DNA from: Prevotella disiens JCM 6334 = ATCC 29426
GTDB taxonomy: Bacteria; Bacteroidota; Bacteroidia; Bacteroidales; Bacteroidaceae
Length of the DNA: 64,000 nucleotides
Reading direction: 5' to 3'
Assembly (NCBI RefSeq): GCF_000613345.1
Contig: NZ_BAIS01000004.1
Span: forward strand, 1-64,000
Below are positions 9,607 through 20,695 of the stretch, one piece after another; positions within the stretch are counted from its first letter, which is position 1; each line of letters opens with the position of its first letter. Position numbers and translations under genes: made by a program. Below the pieces are notes generated by a model. That model worked only from the letters and a program-made list of their open reading frames with translations. It had not been told where the DNA came from and ran no database searches.

Positions 9607-11693
9607 ATGAAGACAATCATTGCAGAAAAGCCCTCCGTGGCACGTGAAATCGCCCGCATCGTGGGCGCGACAAAGAGAGAGGAAGGATATTTCGAGGGAG
9701 GCGGTTATGCCGTGACATGGGCATTCGGACACCTCGTTCAGCTTGCCATGCCCGACGGCTACGGCGTGCGCGGATTTGTCCGTGACAACCTCCCGATTAT
9801 TCCCGACACATTCACGCTTGTCCCCCGTCAGGTCAGGACGGAGAAAGGTTACAAGCCCGACAGCGGCGTGGTGTCGCAGATAAAAGTCATCAAAAGACTG
9901 TTCGACACAAGCGAACATATCATCGTGGCGACCGATGCCGGACGCGAGGGAGAGCTTATCTTCCGCTACCTCTACCACTATACGGGTTGCACCACTCCTT
10001 TCGTGCGCCTGTGGATCAGCTCTCTCACCGACAAAGCTATCCGCGAGGGACTGCGGAAACTCGAAGACGGCAGCAAATACGACAACCTCTACCTCGCCGC
10101 CAAAGCGCGGAGCGAATCCGACTGGCTCGTGGGCATCAACGGCACACAGGCGTTATCCATCGCCGCCGGACACGGCACGTATTCCGTGGGGCGGGTGCAG
10201 ACACCAACGTTGGCTATGGTATGTGAACGCTACTGGGAGAACCGCCGCTTTACGTCCGAAGCATTCTGGCAGCTCCATATCGCAACGGACGGTTGCGACG
10301 GCGAAGTCGTGAAATTCTCATCCTCCGAGAAATGGAAAGAGAAAGAACCGGCGATGGAACTATATAATAAGGTAAAGGCGGCAGGTTGCGCCACTGTCAC
10401 GAAAGCCGAGCGCAAGGAGAAGACGGAGGAAACTCCCTTGCTCTACGACCTGACCACGCTCCAGAAAGAAGCCAACGCCAAGCACGGCTTCACGGCGGAA
10501 CAGACGCTTGAAATCGCGCAGAAACTCTACGAAAAGAAGTTGATAACCTATCCGAGAACGGGAAGCCGCTACATCCCCGAAGACGTGTTTGCCGAAATTC
10601 CCAAACTGCTCGCTTTCATCGGCACACAGCCCGAATGGAAAGACAAGGTGCGGGCAAAAGCCGCCCCGACACGCCGCAGCGTGGACGACGGCAAGGTGAC
10701 AGACCACCATGCCCTGCTCGTCACGGGTGAGAAACCGCTCTTCCTCTCCAAAGAGGACAATACCATCTATCAGATGATTGCCGGGCGCATGGTCGAGGCA
10801 TTCTCTGAGAAATGCGTCAAGGATGTGACCACTGTCACGGCGGAATGTGCCGGAGTGGAGTTTACCGTAAAAGGCAGCGTCGTGAAGCAAACCGGATGGC
10901 GTGCCGTCTATGGCGAGGAAAAAGAGGAAATTACCATCCCGGCTGGCAGGAAGGCGACACGCTGACACCGAAAGGCTCGTCCATTACCGAAGGAAAGACC
11001 AAACCCAAGCCGCTGCATACCGAAGCCACCCTGCTCTCGGCAATGGAAACGGCGGGCAAGGAAATTGAGGACGACGCACTGCGGCAGGCGATGAAGGACT
11101 GTGGCATCGGTACTCCCGCCACACGCGCCTCCATCATCGAAACGCTTTTCAAGCGCGGTTACATGGAACGCTGCAAGAAGTCGCTTGTTCCCACCGAAAA
11201 AGGACTTGCCCTCAATTCCGTCGTCAAGACGATGCGCATCGCCGATGTTGCCATGACGGGCGAATGGGAAAAGGAGCTGGCGCGTATCGAGCGCGGGGAA
11301 CTGTCCGACGACACCTTCCGCAAGGAGATAGAGGCGTACACACGTGAGATAACCTCCGAACTGATCTCGTGCGACAAGCTCTTCGGCAGCCGTGACTCCG
11401 GCTGCGCGTGTCCCAAGTGTGGCACGGGCAGGATGCGGTTCTACGGCAAGGTGGTACGCTGCGACAACACGGAGTGCGGACTGCCCGTGTTCCGGCTGAA
11501 AGCGGGACGCACCCTGTCCGACGATGAAATCAAAGACCTGCTCACCGAAGGGCATACCAAGCTGCTCAAAGGGTTCAAGAGCAAACAGGGCAAGAGTTTC
11601 GATGCTGTTGTCGCCTTTGACGGGGAATATAACACGACTTTTGTGTTCCCGGAGGCTAAAAAGGACAAGAAATTTTCAGGACGGAAGAAATAG
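9607..11693 (+). pseudogene. exc: type IA topoisomerase III, Exc (frameshifted)
   Basis: The ICE-encoded topoisomerase known in CTnDOT as Exc. The TOPRIM domain begins MKTIIAEKPSVAREIA with the acidic motif DAGREGELI; the active-site tyrosine is Y315 in ITYPRTGSRY; the C-terminus has a four-cysteine zinc ribbon (CACPKCGTG ... CDNTEC). Frame one ends at 10965 after ITIPAGRKATR; the proper continuation GWQEGDTLTP is in the next frame, and one G added at GG 10941-10942 restores 695 residues. If the break is real, the protein lacks its last third, including the zinc ribbon. Exc supports excision and activation of tra genes in CTnDOT. Confidence 0.88.
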
Positions 11694-11697
11694 TATT

Positions 11698-11705
11698 AAC
11701 TTTGC
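11698..11705 (+). promoter_or_regulatory. -7 promoter box upstream of DUF1896 gene
   Basis: TAACTTTG fits the Bacteroidetes -7 consensus TAnnTTTG, 5 bp after the exc stop. No clear TTTG is seen at the -33 distance. A terminator hairpin lies 66 bp downstream. Confidence 0.4.
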
Positions 11706-11770
11706 CACTTGTTCAGAGTAATGAATTGTTCTTCGATACCGGATTACACTCATACTTTGGATTTAGTGGT

Positions 11771-11800
11771 GGCACTCGGAGGGATACCGAGTGCCTTTTT
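11771..11800 (+). terminator. intrinsic terminator after the excision operon
   Basis: GGCACTCGG and CCGAGTGCC (9 bp perfect) close a 7-nt loop and are followed by TTTTTCTTCCTTTTT. It ends the exc transcript. Because a -7 box lies upstream at 11698, it could also act as an attenuator in front of 11856. Confidence 0.8.
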
Positions 11801-11833
11801 CTTCCTTTTTCCAACCGATTATCCCGTTAATTA

Positions 11834-11857
11834 TCAATCCGCTAAATCCAAAGTAAT
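11834..11857 (+). repeat. 24-bp leader repeat, copy A (other copy at 34411-34434, minus strand)
   Basis: These 24 bp (TCAATCCGC...TCCAAAGTAAT) recur exactly, in inverted orientation, in front of mobA. Shorter versions (CTAAAATCCAAAGTAA) precede topB (9575), traE (37537), traI (41213) and traN (46558). All lie just upstream of ICE start codons, suggesting a shared leader or translation-initiation element. Confidence 0.7.
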
Positions 11858-12308
11858 GAACAACAAGAAGAAAAACGAGGGTCAGACCGACTTTTCCTAT
11901 TACGGTCTGTACCTGCTGGACTATCTCCGCACGAACAAGTTTGAACAGGCTGACGACACCGCTTTCATACGGGAACGGGCCGACCGTGCCGCCGAAACGT
12001 ATGAGAGGGCACGGCTTGAAGGCTATCCCGCCGATGGTGCGCAGGAACTGGCGATGGACACGCTGCTGCGCGGGCTGCATTATTCCCGTTACGCCATCCT
12101 CCGCGAAGTCGTGGAAAACGAGTTTGCCGATGAAGTGCCGGAAGAGAAGCGTGAAGCCTTTGTCCTGAAACTGCTGCCGCTTGTCGGCAACGTGTTCTCC
12201 GTCTATGACCTCTCGGATGACAATTTCGCCCTGTCTTCCGATTACGACCTGCTCTACACGGAGCTGACGGGAGCAACCGTCCTTTACTTAGACGAATATG
12301 GCGTTTAA
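11856..12308 (+). CDS. DUF1896 family protein
   Basis: 150 residues from ATG 11856, directly within the end of the conserved leader repeat; upstream in-frame starts are ignored because they lie in the terminator region. It is soluble and acidic (YYGLYLLDYLRTNKF, ELAMDTLLRGLHYSRYAILREVVENEF), typical of the DUF1896 family found in Bacteroides conjugative elements. It overlaps the next gene by 11 bp, implying co-translation with the methylase-helicase. The biochemical role is unknown. Confidence 0.75.
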   Translation: MNNKKKNEGQTDFSYYGLYLLDYLRTNKFEQADDTAFIRERADRAAETYERARLEGYPADGAQELAMDTLLRGLHYSRYAILREVVENEFADEVPEEKREAFVLKLLPLVGNVFSVYDLSDDNFALSSDYDLLYTELTGATVLYLDEYGV

Positions 12309-15300
12309 CCGCAAACAGAAACTGCGGGACAACATCGAGGCGATACGGACGGCATTCATCCTTGACAGGGAAAATAGGACAGCGACAACCGAAGAGCGTG
12401 CCATACTTCAAAGGTACTGCGGTTTCGGCGGTCTGAAATGTATCCTCAACCCTGCAAAGGAACTGACGGATGCCGTCCGGTGGGCGAAATCCGACCTCGA
12501 ACTGTTCGCCCCGACGGTGGAGCTGCACAGGCTTATCCGTGAGAACAGCAAGGACGAAACAGAGTACAAGCGGTTTGTGGATTCGCTGAAAGCGTCCGTG
12601 CTGACCGCTTTCTACACCCCCAAAGAGATAACCGACACCATCGCGGACGTGCTGGCAGATTACAGCGTCCGCCCCGCCCGTATGCTCGAACCGTCGGCAG
12701 GTGTCGGCGTGTTCGTGGATTCCATGCTGCGGCACAGCCCCAATGCGGATGTGATGGCTTTCGAGAAGGATCTGCTCACGGTACAATCTTGAGGCATCTC
12801 TATCCCGACCAGAAAATGCGCACCTGCGGTTTTGAGAAAATCGAAAGACCGTTCAACAATTATTTCGACTTGGCGGTGTCCAACATTCCGTTCGGTGACA
12901 TTGCCGTGTTCGACGCGGAGTTTCAGCGGAGCGACTCTTTCGGCAGACGCTCCGCCCAGAAAACCATCCACAACTATTTCTTTCTCAAAGGACTGGATGC
13001 CGTGCGTGACGGCGGTATCGTGGCGTTCATCACCTCGCAAGGGGTATTGAATAGCACCAAGACCTCCGTGCGTAACGAGCTGTTCAGTCAGGCCAATCTG
13101 GTATCCGCGATACGCCTGCCCAACAACCTGTTCACGGACAACGCGGGCACGGAGGTGGGCAGTGACCTGATTGTCCTGCAAAAGAACCTCAGCAAGAAGG
13201 AAATGTCGCAGGACGAGCGGCTGATGACCGTGATACAGACGGACACGAAAACCGCCCTGACCGACAACGCCTATTTCATCCACCACCCGGAACGCATCGT
13301 GCATACGATGGCGAAACTTGACACAGACCCTACGGGAAGCCCGCTATGGTTTATCTGCACGAGGGCAAGGCAGCAGGCATCGCCGGGGATTTGCGCCGTA
13401 TGCTCGACGAGGATTTCCATTACAGGCTTGCCATGCGCTTGTATTCGGGTTCAATCCGGCAGGCAGGAACGGAAGAAAAAGTTGCCGTTCAAAATAAAGT
13501 AGAGCGTCCTGCCATAAAATTGGAAACAGTATCCTCGGCGCAGACGGTGGAAACTCCGACAGAAAAGCCGCAACCCGCAGATGAAAAGCCGGAGATAGAA
13601 CCGCGCCCGCAATATTCCGCAGGCGTGCAGCTCACCCTGCTTGACCTCTGGGGGATGACGGAAGAGGTCAGCCAACCGAAAACCTCCAAAAAGAAAAAGA
13701 CGGTGAAAAAGGCAGTTACGGCAAAGTCCACTCCGCCCAAACCGAAAGTCACGGTTACACCGACAGCTCCAACTGCAAAACCCGCTATGGAGAATAAGGA
13801 GGTGAAAGCGGAGAACACCGCCAAGCCTGCCGACCCGGACGACATCTATGCCACACTGGACTGGGATACCAATCCTCCCATCAACGGTTTCTATGAAATG
13901 ATGATGGGTTTGACGCCGGAGCGTAGGAAAGAACTTCGGGAACTGGCAAGGCAGCATAACGAGAAACAAGTGGCGGAAAAGACGGAAGTGAAAGCCGTGC
14001 CGGAAACTTCCCGTGAGCAGCCACGACAGGAGGAAACACAGCCGGAGGCAGTCGCCGCACCTGCCGTTACAGATACCCCATCGGAAGCGGTGGGGACTTT
14101 CCTTTTCCCCGACATCGAAGCGGAAAAGCCGAAGGAGGAAGTCGTGGACCTTTCTCCGCGTGCCTACCACCGCACGCCGGAGATGCACCTGCGCGAAGGG
14201 TCGCTGGTGGCTGACCGGGGGCGTCATAACATCGGCTACCTGAAAGACATCACGCCATACGGGGCGACATTCCAGCCGCTCGACCTGAAAGGATACCAGA
14301 AGGAAAAGGCGTTGTTGTATGTGTCGCTGCGTGACGCCTACGAGCGTCTGTACCGTTATGAATCGCTCCGGCGCGAGGCAAATGTTCCGTGGCGAGAGCA
14401 TCTGAATACCTGTTACGATGAGTTTGTCATGCGCTACGGCAACCTCAACGCCAAGCAGAACGTGAAGTTAGTGATGATGGATGCGGGCGGGCGCGACATC
14501 CTTTCGCTGGAACGGATGGAAAACGGAAAGTTCGTCAAGGCGGACATCTTCGAGCATCCTGTTTCCTTCGCGGTGGAGAGCCATGCCAACGTAGGCTCTC
14601 CCGAAGAAGCCCTGTCTGCGTCGCTCAACAAATATGGTACGGTCAATCTCGACTATATGCGGGAGATAACCGACAGCACGGCGGAGGATTTGCTCACTGC
14701 CCTGCAAGGGCGCATCTACTACAATCCGCTCGTGACCGGTTACGAAATCAAAGACCGTTTCATCGCCGGAAATGTCATAGAGAAAGCGGAACGCATAGAG
14801 GCATGGATGGGTGACAATCCCGAAAATGAGCGTATGCCGGAGGTGAAGCAGGCGTTGGAGGCTCTGAAAGATGCCGAGCCGCAGCGCATCGCCTTCGAGG
14901 ATCTGGACTTCAATTTCGGGGAACGCTGGATTCCGACGGGTGTCTATGCCGCCTACATGAGCCGGCTGTTCGACACGGAGGTGAAAATCGCCTATTCCGC
15001 AAGCATGGACGAGTTTTCGGTGGCGTGCGGCTACCGCACCATGAAAATCACGGACGAGTTTCTGGTGAAGGGGTATTACCGGAACTATGACGGTATGCAC
15101 CTCCTAAAACACGCCCTGCACAACACCTGCCCTGACATGATGAAGTCCATCGGCAAGGACGAGCATGGCAACGACATCAAGATGCGCGACAGCGAGGGAA
15201 TACAACTCGCCAACGCCAAGATTGACGAGATACGAAACGGCTTCTCCGAATGGCTCGAAGAGCAGTCGCCGCAGTTCAAGGAGCGGCTTGTGACGATGTA

Positions 15301-18112
15301 TAACCGCAAGTTCAACTGTTTCGTGCGCCCGCGCTACGACGGCTCCCATCAGACCTTTCCCGACCTCAACCTGAAAGGGCTGGCAAGCCGGGGTATCAAG
15401 AGCGTCTATCCCTCACAGATGGATTGCGTCTGGATGTTGAAACAGAACGGCGGCGGAATTTGCGACCACGAGGTGGGAACCGGTAAGACGCTGATAATGT
15501 GCATCGCCGCGCATGAGATGAAGCGTCTGAATTTGGCACACAAGCCGATGATTATCGGGCTGAAAGCCAACGTTGCGGAGATTGCAGCCACCTATCAGGC
15601 GGCATATCCCAACGCACGTATTCTGTACGCTTCGGAGAAGGACTTTTCGACCGCCAACCGTGTGCGCTTCTTCAATAATATAAAGAACAACGACTACGAT
15701 TGCGTCATCATGTCGCACGACCAGTTCGGCAAGATACCGCAGTCGCCGGAATTGCAGCAGCGCATCCTGCAAGCAGAGCTTGACACGGTGGAGGAAAACC
15801 TCGAAGTGCTACGGCAGCAGGGAAAGAACGTGTCGCGGGCGATGCTGAAAGGATTGGAGAAGCGCAAGCACAACCTTGAAGCGAAGCTGGAGAAGGTGGA
15901 ACACGCCATAAAGTCACGCACGGACGACGTGGTGGATTTCAAGCAGATGGGCATCGACCACATCTTCATAGATGAGAGCCACCAGTTCAAGAATCTGACT
16001 TTCAACACGCGCCACGACCGTGTGGCGGGATTGGGAAACAGCGAGGGAAGCCAGAAGGCACTTAACATGCTCTTTGCCATACGCACCATACAGGAGCGCA
16101 CAGGAAAAGACTTGGGTGCGACCTTCCTCTCCGGCACGACTATCAGCAACTCACTGACTGAATTGTACCTGCTGTTCAAGTACCTGCGCCCGAAGGAGCT
16201 GGAACGGCAGGACATAAGGTGTTTCGACGCTTGGGCGGCGATATTTGCCAAGAAGACGACGGATTTTGAATTTAACGTGACGAACAATGTGGTCCAGAAG
16301 GAGCGTTTCCGCTACTTCATCAAAGTGCCGGAGCTTGCCGCCTTCTATAATGAAATCACGGACTACCGCACGGCGGAGGATGTGGGCGTTGACCGTCCTG
16401 CCAAGAACGAGATACTGCACCATATACCGCCCACGCCGGAACAGGAGGACTTCATACAGAAACTGATGCAGTTCGCCAAGACGGGCGATGCCACCTTGTT
16501 GGGCAGGCTGCCGCTTTCGGAAACGGAAGAAAAGGCGAAGATGCTCATCGCCACGGACTATGCCCGGAAAATGGCACTCGACATGCGCATGATAGACCCG
16601 AATTACGAAGATCATCCCGACAACAAAGCGAGTCACTGTGCCAAGATGATCGCGGAGTATTATCAAAAATACGACGCCCAGAAAGGCACGCAGTTCGTTT
16701 TCTCTGATTTGGGGACATACCAGCCGGGCGACGGGTGGAACGTCTATTCGGAAATCAAGCGCAAACTGACGGAGGACTACGGTATACCGCCAAGCGAGGT
16801 GCGCTTCATTCAGGAGTGCAAGACCGACAAGGCGCGGAAGGCGGTGATAGACGCCATGAACGCCGGGACGGTGCGTGTGCTGTTCGGCTCTACCTCTATG
16901 CTCGGAACGGGTGTGAACGCCCAGAAACGGTGTGTGGCTATCCATCATCTCGATACGCCGTGGCGACCGTCCGACTTGCAACAGCGTGACGGACGCGGAG
17001 TTAGGGCAGGTAATGAGATTGCCAAACATTTCGCCGGGAACAACGTGGATGTAATCATCTACGCGGTGGAGAAGTCACTGGACAGCTACAAGTTCAACCT
17101 CCTGCACTGCAAGCAGACTTTCATAAGCCAGCTCAAAAGCGGTGCGATGGGTGCGCGTACCATCGACGAGGGGGCAATGGACGAAAAATCGGGCATGAAT
17201 TTCTCGGAATACATGGCGTTGCTCTCCGGCAATACCGACCTGTTGGACAAGGCGAAACTGGAAAAGCGGATCGCATCGCTCGAAGGGGAACGCAAGTCGT
17301 TCAACAAGGGCAAGCGTGATTCGGAGTTCAAGCTGGAGTCAAAGACCGGCGAGTTGCGCAACAACACGGCTTTCATAGATGCCATGACGGAGGACTGGAA
17401 CCGCTTCCTGTCGGTGGTGCAGACCGACAAGGAGGGCAACCGCCTTAATATAATAAAGGTGGACGGAGTGGATTCCGCCGATGAGAAGGTCATCGGAAAG
17501 CGTTTGCAGGAGATAGCCAAGAATGCCACGACCGGAGGGTTGTACACGCAGGTCGGTGAACTTTACGGTTTTCCGATAAAGGTGGTGAGCGAAAGGATAC
17601 TCAAAGAGGGATTGGAGTTCACCGACAACCGCTTCGTGGTCGAGGGGAACTACAAGTACACCTACAACAACGGGCATCTGGCGATGGCTGACCCGTTGGC
17701 CGCCGCCCGCAACTTCCTCAACGCGATGGAGAGGATACCCTCCATCATCGACCAGTACAAGGCGAAGAACGAGGTGCTGGAGATGGAGATACCGCAGTTA
17801 CAGGAGATAGCGGGTAAGGTGTGGAAGAAGGAGGACGAGCTGAAGCAGTTGAAGTCCGAACTTGCCGCCCTTGACCGAAAAATTCAGCTGGAGCTTGCGC
17901 CACCCACGCCCGAAGTCGCAGAAAAGGAGAATGAAGGGCAACAGCTCAAGCCGGAAGCGGAAGATGTGAGGAACAGGCAGGCGCAATATCCCGAAAATGC
18001 ACCGCCGCAGATACGCAGTCCGGCGGATAGTATCGTTGCCAACCATGTCATAATCGGGCGTCCGGGACTGTATGCCAAGGAGGAAACCCGGTCCAAAGGA
18101 TTGAAAATATAA
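12298..18112 (+). pseudogene. giant N6-methylase/SNF2-like helicase fusion (two frameshifts)
   Basis: The largest ICE gene. Joined across two single-base breaks it encodes about 1,938 residues. The N-terminus is an adenine-methylase-like domain: SAM motif LEPSAGVGVFVDS and catalytic-type SNIPFGD (normally NPPF/Y). A low-complexity, P/K/E-rich linker follows (about 13500-14130). The helicase half has Walker A ([11 protein letters not shown]), a DEAH-type box (FIDESHQF), and a C-terminal lobe with [11 protein letters not shown]. Coiled-coil-like stretches end it. Breaks are at GG 12780-12781 (TVQS* should read TGTILRHLYP) and at the single T 13331 (DPTGSPLW should read [11 protein letters not shown]). 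Similar fusions occur in many conjugative elements. A role in DNA processing or evading host restriction is plausible but unshown. Confidence 0.8.
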
Positions 18113-18136
18113 CCTAAGGAATTTTATCTGAAGTAT

Positions 18137-18239
18137 TAATAAGGGCTATCCCAAAAGGTCTAAAAGTAAATTTTATCCTTTCTGCAAGTATCTATAGGAT
18201 GGCAACTGCATTTTTTTCTTTTTGGGCAGCCCTTATTAA
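18137..18239. repeat. fold-back (MITE-like) element of about 100 bp
   Basis: Terminal inverted repeats of about 21 bp (TTAATAAGGGCTATCCCAAA with TTTGGGCAGCCCTTATTAAA) differ by a single-base bulge and enclose about 60 bp with no ORF. The GGGCTNTCCCAAAA terminus resembles ends of Bacteroides insertion sequences. It sits between the methylase-helicase and tetQ. It may also terminate the upstream transcript. Confidence 0.6.
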
Positions 18240-18604
18240 AATTTATTCTTATTTTAGGTTATATACATTCATGTCCATTTATGTAAAAAATTCCTGCTGA
18301 CCTTGTTTATGTCTTGTCAGTCACCATTTGCAAAACCATATTTGACCCTCAAAGAGGCTGAATTTGATAAGTAACTTGCTACATACTCATAATAAGGAGC
18401 TAAATAGAACACGAATGGGAAATACACAAATGCTAAACTAAAGAAGATATTGGCCAAAATAAACGCTATACCGAGAGAGAAACTTGATTTTTCAACTTCC
18501 TAAAACGGTGTTGTTCAAACATTTCTACTTATTTGTACTTGCCAGTTGAACCTACGCTTCCCTAATAAAATGTCTATGGTAAAAAGTTAAAAAATCCTCC
18601 CACT

Positions 18605-18635
18605 TTTGTTAGATATATTTTTTTGTGTAATTTTG
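18605..18635 (+). promoter_or_regulatory. tetQ operon promoter
   Basis: TTTG (18605-18608), 19 bp, then TAATTTTG (18628-18635) exactly fits the Bacteroidetes promoter TTTG-N19-TAnnTTTG. Transcription would start near 18642, giving a leader of about 80 nt before the GTG at 18722. Confidence 0.8.
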
Positions 18636-18653
18636 TAATCGTTATGCGGCAGT

Positions 18654-18758
18654 AATAATATACATATTAATACGAGTTAGTAATCCTGTAGTTCTCATAT
18701 GCTACGAGGAGGTATTAAAAGGTGCGTTTCGACAATGCATCTACTGTAGTATATTATT
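18654..18758 (+). promoter_or_regulatory. tetQ leader, candidate translational attenuator
   Basis: AATAATATAC (18654-18663) is perfectly complementary to GTATATTATT (18749-18758). Pairing would loop out an unusually good Shine-Dalgarno (GAGGAGG, 18706-18712) and a GTG codon at 18722, and would mask the 12-22 nt before the ATG at 18770. CTnDOT tetQ is known to be controlled by tetracycline through translational attenuation in its leader; this pairing is a candidate for that switch. Confidence 0.5.
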
Positions 18759-20695
18759 GCTTAATCCAAATGAATATTATAAATTTAGGAATTCTTGCTC
18801 ACATTGATGCAGGAAAAACTTCCGTAACCGAGAATCTGCTGTTTGCCAGTGGAGCAACGGAAAAGTGCGGCCGTGTGGATAATGGTGACACCATAACGGA
18901 CTCTATGGATATAGAGAAACGTAGAGGAATTACTGTCCGGGCTTCTACGACATCTATTATCTGGAATGGAGTGAAATGCAATATCATTGACACTCCGGGA
19001 CACATGGATTTTATTGCGGAAGTGGAGCGGACATTCAAAATGCTTGATGGAGCAGTCCTCATCTTATCCGCAAAGGAAGGCATACAAGCGCAGACAAAGT
19101 TGCTGTTCAGTACTTTACAAAAGCTGCAAATCCCGACAATTATATTTATCAATAAGATTGACCGTGCCGGTGTGAATTTGGAGCGTTTGTATATGGATAT
19201 AAAAACAAATCTGTCGCAAGATGTCCTGTTTATGCAAACTGTTGTCGATGGATCGGTTTATCCGGTTTGCTCCCAAACATATATAAAGGAAGAATACAAA
19301 GAATTTGTATGCAACCATGACGACGATATATTAGAACGATATTTGGCGGATAGCGAAATTTCACCGGCTGATTATTGGAATACGATAATCGCTCTTGTGG
19401 CAAAAGCCAAAGTCTATCCGGTGCTACATGGATCAGCAATGTTCAATATCGGTATCAATGAGTTGTTGGACGCCATTTCTTCTTTTATACTTCCTCCGGC
19501 ATCAGTCTCAAACAGACTTTCAGCTTATCTCTATAAGATAGAGCATGACCCCAAAGGGCATAAAAGAAGTTTTCTTAAAATAATTGACGGAAGTCTGAGA
19601 CTTCGAGACGTTGTAAGAATCAACGATTCGGAAAAATTCATCAAGATTAAAAATCTAAAGACTATTTATCAGGGCAGAGAGATAAATGTTGATGAAGTGG
19701 GTGCCAATGATATCGCGATTGTAGAAGATATAGAAGATTTTCGAATCGGAGATTATTTAGGTGCTAAACCTTGTTTGATTCAAGGATTATCTCATCAGCA
19801 TCCCGCTCTCAAATCCTCCGTCCGGCCAAATAAGCCCGAAGAGAGAAGCAAGGTGATATCCGCTCTGAATACATTGTGGATTGAAGACCCGTCTTTGTCC
19901 TTTTCCATAAACTCATATAGTGATGAATTGGAAATCTCGTTATATGGTTTGACCCAAAAGGAAATCATACAGACATTGCTGGAAGAACGATTTTCCGTAA
20001 AGGTCCATTTTGATGAGATCAAGACTATCTACAAAGAACGACCTATAAAAAAGGTCAATAAGATTATTCAGATCGAAGTACCACCCAACCCTTACTGGGC
20101 CACAATAGGGCTGACTCTTGAACCCTTACCGTTAGGGGCAGGGTTGCAAATCGAAAGTGACATCTCCTATGGTTATCTGAACCATTCTTTTCAAAATGCC
20201 GTTTTTGAAGGGATTCGTATGTCTTGCCAATCTGGTTTACATGGATGGGAAGTGACAGATCTGAAAGTAACTTTTACTCAAGCCGAGTATTATAGCCCGG
20301 TAAGTACACCTGCTGATTTCAGACAGCTGACCCCTTATGTCTTCAGGCTGGCTTTGCAACAGTCAGGTGTGGACATTCTCGAACCGATGCTCTGTTTTGA
20401 GTTGCAGATACCCCAAGTAGCGAGTTCCAAAGCTATTACAGATTTGCAAAAACTGATGTCTGAGATTGAAGACATCAGTTGTAATAATGAGTGGTGTCAT
20501 ATTAAAGGGAAAGTTCCATTAAATACAAGTAAAGACTATGCCTCAGAAGTAAGTTCGTACACTAAGGGCTTAGGCATTTTTATGGTTAAGCCATGTGGGT
20601 ATCAAATAACAAAAGACGGTTATTCTGATAATATCCGCATGAACGAAAAAGATAAACTTTTATTCATGTTCCAAAAATCAATGTCATTAAAATAA
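18722..20695 (+). CDS. tetQ: tetracycline resistance ribosomal protection protein TetQ
   Basis: An EF-G-like GTPase that releases tetracycline from the ribosome. G motifs: AHIDAGKT (P-loop), RGIT (switch I), [15 protein letters not shown]-type domains follow to the C-terminus. The GTG at 18722 gives 657 residues; the ATG at 18770 gives 641, the form beginning [17 protein letters not shown]. The strong SD serves the GTG, either as the true start or as a leader peptide start in the same frame. First gene of tetQ-rteA-rteB; its stop overlaps rteA by 1 bp. Base composition is AT-richer than the surrounding ICE backbone, consistent with separate acquisition. Confidence 0.97.

Noticed and set aside
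8602-9978. Long open frames antisense to the DUF3945 and topoisomerase genes
   Set aside because: The opposite strand has strong, family-recognisable coding content; such frames are a by-product of GC-rich codon use.
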